From contig NZ_LR594671.1 in NCBI RefSeq assembly GCF_901827185.1, positions 3,534,001-3,598,000 of the forward strand: a stretch of 64,000 bases of DNA, written 5' to 3'. A program made the position numbers and the translations under genes. The notes beneath the pieces are model-generated. The model ran no database searches. It had not been told where the DNA came from and was given only the letters and a program-made list of their open reading frames with translations. This DNA comes from Variovorax sp. PBL-E5 (GTDB taxonomy: Bacteria; Pseudomonadota; Gammaproteobacteria; Burkholderiales; Burkholderiaceae_C). Positions 8,849 to 17,659 of this stretch are shown here, one piece after another (position 1 is the first letter of the stretch; each line of letters starts with the position of its first letter).

Positions 8849-9829
8849 CTACAGATCGAGCACCAGCACCGGCGACAACGCCCGCGAGACGCAGATCATC
8901 ATCGACTTGCCCGCATCCCGCTGTTCCTGCGACAGCACATAGTCGCGGTGCTCGACCTGGCCTTCGCAGACCGCCGTCTCGCAGGTGCCGCACAGACCTT
9001 CACGGCATGAGAAAGGCAGGTTCATGCCATCGGCTTCCAGCACTTCGAGAATGCTGCGGTCCGCGGGCACGGTCAGCGATTTGCCACTGCGCCGCAGCTC
9101 GACGCGGAAGGCACCGGCCGGCACCGCATCAGCGGCCGGTGTGGCGGGCGCGGTGAAGTATTCGAAATGCACCCGCGATGCCGGCCGGTGCGCGGCATGG
9201 TCCTGCACCGCCTGCATCAACGGCTGCGGCCCGCAGCAGTAGACGTGCTCGCCGGCGCCCTCGCCCGCCAGCCATTCGCGCACGTCGAGCACCGTGCCCG
9301 CGAGGTCGTCGAAGTGGAAGTGCACGCGCTCACCGTATGCACGCAGCGTTTCGTAGAAGGCGGTGCGCTGACCGTTGCGCGCCGCATAGACCAGCCGCCA
9401 CGGCCTGGCCTGCGCCTCGCACCAGCGGATCATCGCCATCATCGGCGTCACGCCGATGCCGCCGGCGATGAACAGGTAGCTGTCGGCCTTCGGATCGAGC
9501 GCGAAGTTGTTGCGCGGCGCGCTCACCGCCAGCGGCATGCCGCGGCGCACCGACTGGTGCACGAAGGCCGAGCCGCCGCGCCCGTTGGCCGCGCGGCCGA
9601 CGCCGACCACGTAGCGGTCGCGCTCGCGCCAGTCGTTGGTCAGCGAGTAGTGGCGCACCAGGCCGTTCGGCAGATCGATCTCGAGGTGCGCGCCGGGCTC
9701 GAAGGGCGGCAGCGCCGCGCCGTCCGGCGCCTTGAGCTCGACCAGCACCACGTCGCGCGCCTCGGCCTGGACATCGGTGACCTGCAGCAGCTGCCGGCCG
9801 TTGGACAGCGCGGGCATCGCCGATGCCAT
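8849..9829 (-). CDS. Oxygenase reductase component, VanB/PDR family (FNR domain plus 2Fe-2S ferredoxin)
   Basis: This 326-residue protein passes electrons from NAD(P)H to the Rieske oxygenase encoded just upstream. The N-terminal ferredoxin-reductase part contains HYSLTNDW (flavin binding) and IAGGIGVTPMMAMIRW (nucleotide binding), then YCCGPQPLM. The C-terminal plant-type ferredoxin domain has the CREGLCGTCETAVCEG cysteine pattern and the last ligand in MICVSRA. This order is that of vanillate demethylase reductase VanB and phthalate dioxygenase reductase. Its ATG overlaps the stop of the oxygenase gene (ATGA), so the two are translationally coupled. Confidence 0.93.
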   Translation of the reverse strand: MASAMPALSNGRQLLQVTDVQAEARDVVLVELKAPDGAALPPFEPGAHLEIDLPNGLVRHYSLTNDWRERDRYVVGVGRAANGRGGSAFVHQSVRRGMPLAVSAPRNNFALDPKADSYLFIAGGIGVTPMMAMIRWCEAQARPWRLVYAARNGQRTAFYETLRAYGERVHFHFDDLAGTVLDVREWLAGEGAGEHVYCCGPQPLMQAVQDHAAHRPASRVHFEYFTAPATPAADAVPAGAFRVELRRSGKSLTVPADRSILEVLEADGMNLPFSCREGLCGTCETAVCEGQVEHRDYVLSQEQRDAGKSMMICVSRALSPVLVLDL

Positions 9830-10902
9830 CAGGCCGCGACGGGCGCCGACGGGCTGCGCTCTTCCTGCAGCCGCTGGCTCAGCGTCCAGCGGAAGTGCGA
9901 CAGCGGCGCATCGGCGGCGATCGCCAGCAGCTTGAGATCCGGGTCGCGGTCGAACAGCTTCTGCTGCGCCTCGATGATGGCCTTGTCCTCCATGAAGCCC
10001 TCGCGCAGGCTGTTGCACAGCGACAGCGCGATGTTGGGATCGTCGAGGTCGAAGTTGTGCAGGTAGTTCCAGAAGAAGTGCGTGCTGCGGCGCGTCTCGG
10101 GCGTCATGAACTGGCAGTTGCGGTACTGCCGCGCGCCGTCGATGTGGCCCTTCTCGGCGCCGGTGCCCGCGGGCGCGAACATCGATTCGAGGAAGAAGAT
10201 GCCGGGCACGTGCATGTGGCCGATGTTGCGGCGGTCGACCTTGGCCGTCTTGTCGGGGATCACCTTCTGGTGGAAGGGCGGCGAGTCGCTGTTCATGTGC
10301 CAGCGCTCGACGCGAAAGCCGTTGGGCAGGCGCTCGATGTTCAGCGGCTTGGTCTGGTAGGCGTATTCCTCCGAGCCGCCGAGCGTCTTGGTGTGGACGA
10401 AAGCCAGGTGCGCGAAGTCGCTCAGGTTGTCGACGATCAGGAGCCAGTTGGCGTCGTAATGCATGTACGCGGGCAGGCCCTTCCAGCCCGGCTCGTGCAG
10501 CGGCGGGTAGTCGATGATGAGCGCAGGGTCGGCCTTGTCCGCATCGCCCATCCAGATCCACACCAGATGGTCGCGCTCGACCACCGGATAGCTCCTCACG
10601 CCGAGCTTCGGCGGGATCATGTCCTGTCCCGGGATCTGGATGCACTTGCCCGAGGGCTCGAACTTCATGCCGTGGTACATGCAGCGGATGCAGTCGCCTT
10701 CGATGCGGCCCATCGACAACGGCGCGCCGCGATGGCAGCAACGGTCGTCCAGCGCCACGACCTTGCCGCTCTCGCCCTTGTAGATCACGACCGGCTTCTC
10801 GAGGAGGGTGCGTGCGAGCCTGGTGCCGTCGATCAGCTCGTGGTCCCACGCGGCCACGTACCAGCAGTTCTTCAGGAAGATGTCATCGGTGTCTGTCGTC
10901 AT
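9829..10902 (-). CDS. Rieske non-haem iron oxygenase, VanA-like (aromatic O-demethylase type)
   Basis: The 357-residue protein is the catalytic subunit of a two-component oxygenase. The Rieske 2Fe-2S ligands are Cys55/His57 (CCHRG) and Cys74/His77 (CMYHG). The mononuclear iron site lies in NLSDFAHLAFVH: Asp162 as the bridging residue, His165 and His170 as ligands. Size, Rieske spacing and the paired VanB-type reductase fit the VanA/ring-demethylating branch, but vanillate itself is only one possibility. I start at MTTDTDD because it is preceded by GGAGA; an ATG five codons upstream is also in frame. The shared 69-base promoter block lies upstream at 10927-10995. Confidence 0.92.
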   Translation of the reverse strand: MTTDTDDIFLKNCWYVAAWDHELIDGTRLARTLLEKPVVIYKGESGKVVALDDRCCHRGAPLSMGRIEGDCIRCMYHGMKFEPSGKCIQIPGQDMIPPKLGVRSYPVVERDHLVWIWMGDADKADPALIIDYPPLHEPGWKGLPAYMHYDANWLLIVDNLSDFAHLAFVHTKTLGGSEEYAYQTKPLNIERLPNGFRVERWHMNSDSPPFHQKVIPDKTAKVDRRNIGHMHVPGIFFLESMFAPAGTGAEKGHIDGARQYRNCQFMTPETRRSTHFFWNYLHNFDLDDPNIALSLCNSLREGFMEDKAIIEAQQKLFDRDPDLKLLAIAADAPLSHFRWTLSQRLQEERSPSAPVAA

Positions 10903-10926
10903 GGAAGGTCTCCTCAATGGGCTTTC

Positions 10927-10995
10927 AGCTTAGCGATGCGGGTGCGCGCGATAAATCACCCGGGGCCGAACAAACTGTTCGGATCGCTGGACAAT
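10927..10995. promoter_or_regulatory. Promoter-operator block, copy 1 (VanA-like / LysR intergenic region)
   Basis: This 69-base block matches the block at 17551-17619 at 59 of 69 positions. It contains a perfect inverted repeat, CCGAACAAACTGTTCGG at 10966-10982 (7-base arms, 3-base centre). Read leftward, towards the oxygenase gene, it also has TTTATC (10955-10950) and TAAGCT (10932-10927) separated by exactly 17 bases, a weak sigma-70-like -35/-10 pair. All ten mismatches fall outside the palindrome and the two hexamers. The palindrome ends 19 bases before the lysR ATG and starts 63 bases from the oxygenase ATG. I infer it is the binding site of the LysR protein at 11002-11892. Confidence 0.75.
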
Positions 10996-11001
10996 GACGC
11001 C

Positions 11002-11892
11002 ATGAACTGGGATGACTACGACGTGTTCTGCCACGTCATCGAACACGGCGGCTTCTCGGCCGCGGCACGCGCGATGGACCGCCCCAAGTCGACCGTGAGC
11101 GCATCGATCGGCCGGCTGGAGACCGAACTGGGCACGCGCCTGCTCGAGCGCACCACGCGCCAGGTGCGCCTCACCGAGCCCGGCGAGACGCTCTACCAGA
11201 GCATCGGCGTGCTCTTCACCGGCCTGCGCGAGGCCCGCACCGACGCGCTGGCCCAGGGCGAGGTGGTGGCCGGCACGCTGCGCATCGCGACGCCCTACGA
11301 GTTCGGCGCCCATCACATCGGCCCGGTCGCCTGCAGCCTGATGGCGCGCTATCCGCAGCTCAAGGTCCGCATCGATGTCGAGCACCACGCGGTCAATCCG
11401 CTGGAGCACCGCTACGACATTGCGTTCGCGATGCTCGACGCCGGGCTGCCGGCATCGAGCGTGGTGCAGCGGCGCATGTTCACGCTCGAACGCGGCGTGT
11501 TCGCTTCGCCCGAATTGCTGCAGCGCCTGGGCGAGCCCGTGCTGCCGCAGGATCTGAGTTCGCTGCCGCTCCTGTGCGGCTCGGCCGACACCAAGTGGAC
11601 CTTCACCGCCGCCGACGGCACCAGCGAGGCCGTGCCGACGCCGACCTCGCGCCTCAACAGCGGCAACGCCGACGTGCGGCTGCAGGCGGCCATCGCGGGG
11701 CTCGGGGTGGCGCGCATCACCGCGACCTTCTGCGAACAGGCGGTGCGGGCGGGCAAGCTGCGGCGGCTGCTGACCAACTACACCTGTGCGCCGCTGCGGG
11801 TCTATGCGTTGCTGCCGGGAAAGCGGCTGATGCCGGCGAAGGTGCGGATGTTCCTGGATGCGCTGGGCGAGCAGGCCGGGATCGAGATCTGA
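11002..11892 (+). CDS. LysR-family transcriptional regulator (CrgA-like)
   Basis: The 296-residue protein has an N-terminal winged helix-turn-helix (HGGFSAAARAMDRPKSTVSA then IGRLETELGTRLLERTTR) and a C-terminal substrate-binding-like effector domain (GTLRIATPYEFGAHHIGP onward). It is divergent from the VanA-like oxygenase and convergent with the ABC binding-protein gene that ends the leftward liv operon. The duplicated palindrome lies in its own upstream region and in front of the aldolase that heads that operon, so it is the best candidate for regulating both. The ligand is probably the imported compound or a metabolite of it. Confidence 0.93.
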   Translation: MNWDDYDVFCHVIEHGGFSAAARAMDRPKSTVSASIGRLETELGTRLLERTTRQVRLTEPGETLYQSIGVLFTGLREARTDALAQGEVVAGTLRIATPYEFGAHHIGPVACSLMARYPQLKVRIDVEHHAVNPLEHRYDIAFAMLDAGLPASSVVQRRMFTLERGVFASPELLQRLGEPVLPQDLSSLPLLCGSADTKWTFTAADGTSEAVPTPTSRLNSGNADVRLQAAIAGLGVARITATFCEQAVRAGKLRRLLTNYTCAPLRVYALLPGKRLMPAKVRMFLDALGEQAGIEI

Positions 11893-11932
11893 GGCTTTGC
11901 GCCCTCTCCCGGAAAGAAAAAAGAAAGCCCTT

Positions 11933-13081
11933 CTACTTCTGCAACTTCCAGGCGCCGTCCACGATCCGCACCAGCACCTGCGACCGCTGATCCGATCCGT
12001 TGTGATTGGTCTCGCTCATGCTGAACACAGCCTCGGGCGTGACCACCTCCTTCATCGATTCCAGCGCATCGCGCAGCGCCGTCCGAAACTCCACCGTCCC
12101 GGGCTTGGCCTTCTTCAGCGCCTGCGGCACCGCGGCTTCGAGCCACATCACGGCCGTCCATGCCGAAGCACCGAAGAGCGAACGCGAGCCGGCGCCGTTC
12201 GCTGCCTCGTAGCGCTTGACGTAGTCGAGCGCGGGCTTCTTCAGCACCGACGAATCCGGCAGCTGCTCGGCCACCAGCACCGGCCCGACCGTCATGTAGC
12301 CGCCCTCCACGCCCTTGCCGCCGACACGCAGGAACTCCGCGTTGGCCACGCCTTGCGTCTGATAGATCGGCCCCTTGAAGCCGCGCTTGGACAATTCGAT
12401 CGGCGGCAGCGCGCCCGGCGTGCCCGAGCTCATCACGTACACCGCATCGGGCTGCGCCGACAGCAGGCGCAGCGTCTGCGAGGTGACCGAGGTGTCGGTC
12501 TGGTTGTAGCGCTCGACGGCCACCACCTGAATGCCCTTGGCCGGTGCCATCTTCTCCAGCGTCTTGGTGTAGCCCTCGCCGAAGCTGGTGGCCAGCGCGA
12601 TCACGCCGACCTTCTTCACGCCCTGCGCCACCATGTGATCGAGCGCGAGGCTGACCGCGATCGATTCGGGCGGTGCCATGCGGAAGGCCCAGCGGCGCGG
12701 ACCGTCCGGCGGGTCGATGATGGCGCCGCCGCCGGCCAGCGAGATCATCGGCGTCCTGGCCTGCGCTGCAATGTCGAGTGCCGACAGCGAGGTCGGCGTG
12801 AGCGAGGGGCCGACGATCACGTCGACCTTGTTCTCCGATGTCAGCTTGGTCGCGTTCTTGGCCGCGGTCGTGGTGTCGGATTCGTCGTTGAGGATCGTGA
12901 CGTTGAGCTTCTGCCCCGCGATCTCGGTGGGCCAGAGCCTGGTGGTGTTGGCCTCCGGAATGCCGAGCGTCGCGCCGGGGCCGGTGGTCGAGACCATCAC
13001 GCCGACGTTGATGTCGGCGTGCGCGGCGAGCGCGAAGGCCATCGCGGCCGCGAGGGCTGCCAGCTTGGGGATCGATGTCAT
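11933..13081 (-). CDS. ABC transporter periplasmic binding protein, branched-chain amino acid (LivK) type
   Basis: The 382-residue protein has a Sec signal (MTSIPKLAALAAAMAFALAA, cleavage near AHA-DI) and a type I periplasmic binding fold: VGVMVSTTGPGATLGIPEAN at the mature N-terminus, IVGPSLTPTSLSALDIA, and the hinge region VKKVGVIALATSFGEGY. Liv-type receptors of this kind in environmental Burkholderiales often bind aromatic acids or amides rather than leucine, so the name gives the fold and not the ligand. It is the last gene of the leftward operon 17479-11933, 59 bases after the LivF-type ATPase gene, and meets the lysR gene tail to tail. Confidence 0.93.
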   Translation of the reverse strand: MTSIPKLAALAAAMAFALAAHADINVGVMVSTTGPGATLGIPEANTTRLWPTEIAGQKLNVTILNDESDTTTAAKNATKLTSENKVDVIVGPSLTPTSLSALDIAAQARTPMISLAGGGAIIDPPDGPRRWAFRMAPPESIAVSLALDHMVAQGVKKVGVIALATSFGEGYTKTLEKMAPAKGIQVVAVERYNQTDTSVTSQTLRLLSAQPDAVYVMSSGTPGALPPIELSKRGFKGPIYQTQGVANAEFLRVGGKGVEGGYMTVGPVLVAEQLPDSSVLKKPALDYVKRYEAANGAGSRSLFGASAWTAVMWLEAAVPQALKKAKPGTVEFRTALRDALESMKEVVTPEAVFSMSETNHNGSDQRSQVLVRIVDGAWKLQK

Positions 13082-13140
13082 GGTGATGTCTCCTTTTGGA
13101 TTGAAACGCGGGGAAAAACTGGGGTCTGAGACGATGGCGT

Positions 13141-13890
13141 TCAACGCGCCGCCACGGTGCCGAGGTAGGTCTCGACCACGCGCGGATCGCCGGCCAGCTC
13201 GGCGGCCGGCCCTTCGAGCACGATCTCGCCCATCTCGAGCACATAGCCGTAGTCGGCGACCGCGAGCGCGGCGCGTGCGTTCTGCTCGACCAGCAGCAGC
13301 GTGACGCCGGTGGCGCGCAGGCTGTCGATGGTGCGGAACATCTCCTGCACCACCAGCGGCGCGAGGCCGAGGCTGGGTTCGTCGAGCATCAGCAGCGCGG
13401 GCTCCGACATCAGCGCGCGGCCGAGCGCGAGCATCTGCCGCTCGCCGCCCGACAGCGTGCCGGCGAGCTGCACGCGGCGCTCCTTGAGGCGCGGGAACAG
13501 CGCGTAGACCTTGTCGAGCGCCTCGTCCATTCCGGCGCGGCCCTGATGCCGCTGCCGCCATGCGCCCAGGCGCAGGTTGTCTTCCACCGGCATGCTGCCG
13601 AACAGCGCGCGCGTCTCGGGCACCAGCGCGATGCCGCGCATCACGCGTTCTTCGAGCGGCAGCTCGCCGATCGGCTCACCGTCGTGGCGCACCTCGCCGC
13701 GCATCGGCACCACGCCCATCAGCGCCTTCAGCAGCGTCGACTTGCCCGCGCCGTTGGGGCCGATGACGGTGACCACGCGTCCCGCATCGGCGCGCAGGTC
13801 GAGGCCGTGCAGCACTTCGGCGCGGCCGTAGCCGGCGTGCAGGTCGCTGACCCGGAGCATCTCGCGAGAGGTGTCTGTCGTCATGCTCAT
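13141..13890 (-). CDS. ABC transporter ATP-binding protein, LivF type
   Basis: The 249-residue ATPase has Walker [10 protein letters not shown], the ABC signature LSGGERQ, Walker B LLMLDEPS and the switch histidine region replaced by LLVEQNA, as in LivF. It powers the importer together with the ATPase domain of the fused protein at 13890-15650. The ATG at 13890 overlaps the stop of the fused gene (ATGA); a second ATG two codons later (13884) is possible. Position and sequence place it as the second of the two nucleotide-binding subunits of the Liv complex. Confidence 0.95.
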   Translation of the reverse strand: MSMTTDTSREMLRVSDLHAGYGRAEVLHGLDLRADAGRVVTVIGPNGAGKSTLLKALMGVVPMRGEVRHDGEPIGELPLEERVMRGIALVPETRALFGSMPVEDNLRLGAWRQRHQGRAGMDEALDKVYALFPRLKERRVQLAGTLSGGERQMLALGRALMSEPALLMLDEPSLGLAPLVVQEMFRTIDSLRATGVTLLLVEQNARAALAVADYGYVLEMGEIVLEGPAAELAGDPRVVETYLGTVAAR

Positions 13891-15650
13891 CAAGTGCCCA
13901 GGTAGGCCGTGCGAACGGCGGGGTCGGCCTGCACCTCCGCCGGCGTGCCTTCGGTCAGCTTGGTGCCGAACTCCATCACCACGATGCGGTCGGTCACGTC
14001 CATCACGAGGTCCATGTCGTGTTCGACCAGCAGGATGCTCAGCCCCTCGCTGCGCAATTGCCGCAGCACATCGGCCAGTGCCCGCTTCTCCTTGTGGCGC
14101 AGGCCGGCCGCGGGTTCGTCGAGCAGCAGCAGGATCGGGTCGGCGCACAACGCGCGCGCGATCTCCATCAGCCGCTGCTGGCCCATCGCGAGATTGCCGG
14201 CCTGCTCGTGCATGCAGTCGGCGATGCCGATGCGGCGCAGTTGCAGCTCGGCCTCGCGGAAGAGGCGACGTTCCTCCGCGCGGTCCAGCCGCAGCATCGC
14301 GCCGAGCGGGCCCGCATGGCCGCGCAGGTGAGCGCCGAGCGCCACGTTTTCGAGCACCGTCATGCCGGGCAGCATCTTCACGTGCTGGAAGGTGCGCGCC
14401 ACGCCGCGCCGCGCGATCTCGCGCGACGGCAGGCCGCGGATCGGCGCACCGCACAGGCTGATCTCGCCGGAGCTCAGCCGCAGCACGCCGGTCAGCAGGT
14501 TGAAGGTGGTGGACTTGCCGGCGCCGTTGGGGCCGATCAGCCCGAGGATCTCGCCGGCGCGCACCTGCAGGCTGACGTCGTTGACGGCCACCAGCCCGCC
14601 GAACTGCTTGCGCACGGCGCGCGCATCGAGCACCACCTCGCCGCGTGCCGGCCGCTCGCGCGCGGGCAGCGGCGGCGCATCGGCCCAGTCGCGCCGGCGT
14701 TGCAGGCGCGGCAGCCGCGCCTCGACCGCGGCCCAGAGGCCATCGCGCCCATAGCGCAGCGCCACGACCAGCAACGCGCCGAACAGCACCGTTTCGTAGT
14801 TGTTGGTCACGCCGAGCAGGCGCGGCATCCATTGCTGCAGCTGGTCTTCGAGGATCTTCACCACGGCCGCACCGGCCAGCGCGCCCCACACATGGCCGAC
14901 GCCGCCGACCACCGCCATGAAGAGGTACTCGATACCCATGTTCAGGCCGAAGGGCGACGGGTTGACCGTGCGCTGGAAGTACGCGAACAGCCAGCCCGAC
15001 ACGCTCGCCAGCAGCGCCGCCAGCACGAAGGCCATCACCTTCACGCGGAAGGTGTCGACCCCCATCGCCTCGGCCATGGTGGTGCCGTTGCGCACCGCGC
15101 GCAACGCGCGGCCCATGCGCGAGTCGAGCAGGTGCGTGGTCATCACCGCGGCCACGATCACCAGCGCCCACAGCAGGTAGAAGAAGTGCCTGCGGTTCTC
15201 CAGCGGGAAGCCGAAGATGCTGACCAGGGGCACGCCGGTCAGCCCGTCGAACTTGCCCAGTGCATCCAGGTTGCCGAGCAGGTAGTAAAGACTCAGGCAC
15301 CAGGCGATGGTGGCGAGCGGCAGGTAATGGCCCGACATGCGCAGCGTCACCCAGCCGAGAATCAGCGCACCCACTGCGGTCACCGCGAGGCCTGCTGCCA
15401 GCGTGAGCCACGGCGACAGGCCGTACTTGAGTGCGAGATACGCCGCCGTATAGGCACCGAGACCGACAAAGGCCGACTGGCCGAACGAGATCAGCCCGGC
15501 CACGCCCGTGAGCAGCACGAGCCCGATCGCGACCAGCGTGTAGAGGCCGATGTAGTTGGCCTGCGTGATCCAGAACTCGGGCACGGGCAATTGCGGCAAG
15601 AGTGCCAGCGCGAGCACGAACAGCAGGAGGACGACGCGACGCAAGGTCAT
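13890..15650 (-). CDS. Fused ABC permease and ATP-binding protein (LivM-LivG fusion)
   Basis: The 586-residue protein joins two subunits normally encoded separately. Residues 1-305 are a LivM permease with about eight membrane segments ([20 protein letters not shown] is the family signature). After a charged, Pro/Arg-rich linker (about 313-337), residues 338-586 form a LivG ATPase with Walker [10 protein letters not shown] (373-381), signature [10 protein letters not shown] and Walker B LLLLDEPA. No stop or frameshift separates the parts. Such fusions are known in this transporter family. It overlaps the livH-type gene upstream by four bases and the livF-type gene downstream by one. Confidence 0.94.
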   Translation of the reverse strand: MTLRRVVLLLFVLALALLPQLPVPEFWITQANYIGLYTLVAIGLVLLTGVAGLISFGQSAFVGLGAYTAAYLALKYGLSPWLTLAAGLAVTAVGALILGWVTLRMSGHYLPLATIAWCLSLYYLLGNLDALGKFDGLTGVPLVSIFGFPLENRRHFFYLLWALVIVAAVMTTHLLDSRMGRALRAVRNGTTMAEAMGVDTFRVKVMAFVLAALLASVSGWLFAYFQRTVNPSPFGLNMGIEYLFMAVVGGVGHVWGALAGAAVVKILEDQLQQWMPRLLGVTNNYETVLFGALLVVALRYGRDGLWAAVEARLPRLQRRRDWADAPPLPARERPARGEVVLDARAVRKQFGGLVAVNDVSLQVRAGEILGLIGPNGAGKSTTFNLLTGVLRLSSGEISLCGAPIRGLPSREIARRGVARTFQHVKMLPGMTVLENVALGAHLRGHAGPLGAMLRLDRAEERRLFREAELQLRRIGIADCMHEQAGNLAMGQQRLMEIARALCADPILLLLDEPAAGLRHKEKRALADVLRQLRSEGLSILLVEHDMDLVMDVTDRIVVMEFGTKLTEGTPAEVQADPAVRTAYLGT

Positions 15651-16687
15651 TCCTCCTCCTCGTCCGGCCCATGCTTGAAGCTGCGCCACAGCAGCACCGG
15701 CAGGATCAGCGTGAACACGATCACTTCCTTGAAGGAGCTGGCCCAGAAGGAGCCGAAGGATTCCAGCAGGCCGACGAAGAGCGCACCGAGCGCGGCGCCC
15801 GGATAGCTCGCGAGGCCGCCGAAGATCGCGGCGACGAAGCCCTTCAGGCCGATCAGGAAGCCGGTGTCGTAGGCCATCGTGGTGGTCGGTGCGATCAGCA
15901 GGCCGGCCAGCGCGCCGATGAAGGCGGCGAGCGTGAAGCTCAGCCGGCCGGCACCGACCGTCGAGATGCCCATCAGCCGCGCGCCCAGCCGGTTGACGGC
16001 CGTCGCGCGCAGCGCCTTGCCGCGCAAGGTGCGCTCGAAGAAGAGCCAGAGACCGACCATCAGCGCGATCGAGACCATGAAGATGATCACCGCCTGCCCC
16101 GACAGCAGCACGGCGCCGAAGCGAAAGTCCGTGTCCCAGAAGCTCGGTGCGCGAAAGCCCTCGGCGCCGAAGAAGCCGAGGCCGAGCCCGGTCATCGCGA
16201 AGTGCACGCCGACCGAGACGATCAGCAGCACCAGCACGCTCGCGTCGGCGACCTTCTCGTAGGCCACGCGGTACAGCAGCGGCCCGAGCGGCGTGACGAT
16301 GGCCAGCGTCAGCAGGCTCTGCAGCATCAGCGGCATCTGCTGCGCCGCGGCCCAGAGGCTGATCAGCACCACCGGCAGCGGCACCGCGAGCGGCTGGAGG
16401 AAAGCGCTGGCCACGCGGGCCGCGCTGCGGCGATGGCGCAGCGCGTCGACGCCGTCGAGCGCCGACACCCCGAGCGCCAGCGCCAGCAGCAGCCAGACCG
16501 TGCCCGGCACGCGGCCGAGCTGCAGCATGGCGAGCGTCAGTGCACCGTAGGTGGCGAACTCGCCCTGCGGCACCAGGATCACGCGCGTGACCGCGAACAC
16601 CAGCACGATGGCCAGCGCGAGAAGTGCATAGATCGCGCCGTTGCTGCTGCCGTCGAGCAGCAGGATGCCGGCGATGGACAGGTCCAT
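15647..16687 (-). CDS. ABC transporter permease, LivH type
   Basis: The 346-residue membrane protein is the second permease of the Liv complex. It has about eight hydrophobic segments, the N-terminal [19 protein letters not shown] typical of LivH, and [20 protein letters not shown] towards the C-terminus. It ends in an acidic tail (GPDEEEE). It is somewhat longer than E. coli LivH (308) because of an insertion around residues 75-100 ([20 protein letters not shown]). Its gene overlaps the fused LivM-LivG gene by four bases and follows the class II aldolase gene by 12 bases, so all belong to one transcript. Confidence 0.93.
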   Translation of the reverse strand: MDLSIAGILLLDGSSNGAIYALLALAIVLVFAVTRVILVPQGEFATYGALTLAMLQLGRVPGTVWLLLALALGVSALDGVDALRHRRSAARVASAFLQPLAVPLPVVLISLWAAAQQMPLMLQSLLTLAIVTPLGPLLYRVAYEKVADASVLVLLIVSVGVHFAMTGLGLGFFGAEGFRAPSFWDTDFRFGAVLLSGQAVIIFMVSIALMVGLWLFFERTLRGKALRATAVNRLGARLMGISTVGAGRLSFTLAAFIGALAGLLIAPTTTMAYDTGFLIGLKGFVAAIFGGLASYPGAALGALFVGLLESFGSFWASSFKEVIVFTLILPVLLWRSFKHGPDEEEE

Positions 16688-16699
16688 GGGCCGGCCGCG

Positions 16700-17479
16700 T
16701 CAGACCAGCGAGGCCGCGTCGATGCGGCCGCGCCGCAGGACGCTGGTGAACAGCATGCGTTCCAGCGCCTCCTTCGGCTCGAAGGCGCGGGCGTCGCGCG
16801 CGCAGGCGACGCGCACCTCGTCGGTGAGCGGCACGTTGGGGCCGCGCAGGCTGTCGGCCATCACCTGCACCTCGCAGGCGCGCTGCAGCGTCCACATCCA
16901 GCGGAAGGCATTGAAGACATTGCCGCCGGTGACCAGCATGCCGTGGTTGCGCAGGATCATCACGCGCCTGGCGCCCAGGCTCGCGACCAGGCGCGGGCCT
17001 TCGTCGTCGTGCACGGTGATGCCCTCGAAATCGTGATAGGCCACGTCGCCGAACAGCTCGGCGCCGTAGAAGTCGTCATGCCCCAGGCCCTCGCGCTTGC
17101 ACGCGATCGCCATGCCAGCCGTGGTGTGGGTGTGCATCACGCAATGCGCGTCGGGCCGCGCCGCATGCACGGCGCTGTGGATCACGAAGCCCGCGCGATT
17201 GACATGGTGCGGCGTCGGCTCGAGCGGCACGCCGTCGTGGCCGACCTTGACGAGGTTGCGCGCGCTGACCTCTTCGTAGTTGAGGCCGAAAGGATTGATC
17301 AGGAAGGCGGGCCGGTCGCCGGGCAACCGCACCGTGATGTGATTGAACACCAGCTCGGTCCAACCCAGCTGGTCGAAGACGCGGTAGCACGCCGCGAGCT
17401 CGACGCGCGCCTGCCATTCCTGGGGGTGCATGCCCTCGGGGCACAGCGCCTGGGCCTGGCCCACGATGTCTGTTTGCAT
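16700..17479 (-). CDS. Class II aldolase/adducin family protein heading the liv operon
   Basis: The 259-residue protein has the class II aldolase zinc site: CVMHTHTTAG gives the HxH pair and MILRNHGML the third histidine. The N-terminal half contains TELVFNHITVRLPG, where the family binds the substrate. Proteins of this subfamily act as aldolases, decarboxylases or epimerases of small hydroxy acids. It is the first gene of the leftward operon with the Liv transporter, and its upstream region carries the second copy of the promoter block found before the VanA-like oxygenase. That suggests it works on the same imported compound or a breakdown product. The exact reaction is unknown. Confidence 0.9.
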   Translation of the reverse strand: MQTDIVGQAQALCPEGMHPQEWQARVELAACYRVFDQLGWTELVFNHITVRLPGDRPAFLINPFGLNYEEVSARNLVKVGHDGVPLEPTPHHVNRAGFVIHSAVHAARPDAHCVMHTHTTAGMAIACKREGLGHDDFYGAELFGDVAYHDFEGITVHDDEGPRLVASLGARRVMILRNHGMLVTGGNVFNAFRWMWTLQRACEVQVMADSLRGPNVPLTDEVRVACARDARAFEPKEALERMLFTSVLRRGRIDAASLV

Positions 17480-17550
17480 GAAAGCGAGGTCTCCTCTGAA
17501 CGCGACGGCTCTTGGGCGAAAGTCCCGACCGTCTGTGAAATGCCGGGCCC

Positions 17551-17619
17551 AGCTTAGTCAAGCGGGTGCGTTCGATAAATCACCTGCGGCCGAACAAACT
17601 GTTCGGATTCCTGGCCAAT
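17551..17619. promoter_or_regulatory. Promoter-operator block, copy 2 (aldolase-liv operon / sigma factor intergenic region)
   Basis: This is the second copy of the block at 10927-10995, in the same orientation, with the identical palindrome at 17590-17606. Read leftward it has TTTATC (17579-17574), 17 bases, then TAAGCT (17556-17551), as in copy 1. The palindrome lies 110 bases from the aldolase ATG, leaving a leader of about 65 bases downstream of the predicted start of transcription, longer than in copy 1. It is 53 bases from the sigma-factor ATG on the other side. In both copies the leftward gene is catabolic, which makes the leftward promoter the likely target. Confidence 0.75.
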
Positions 17620-17659
17620 CGGGAAATAACTGAAACGCGGCGAACGGGCGTGCCATCTA

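Noticed and set aside
11893..11932. A possible bidirectional terminator (GGCTTT 11893-11898, AAAGCC 11924-11929) between lysR and the LivK-type gene
   Set aside because: The arms are only six bases with a 25-base loop and there is no proper T run on either side.
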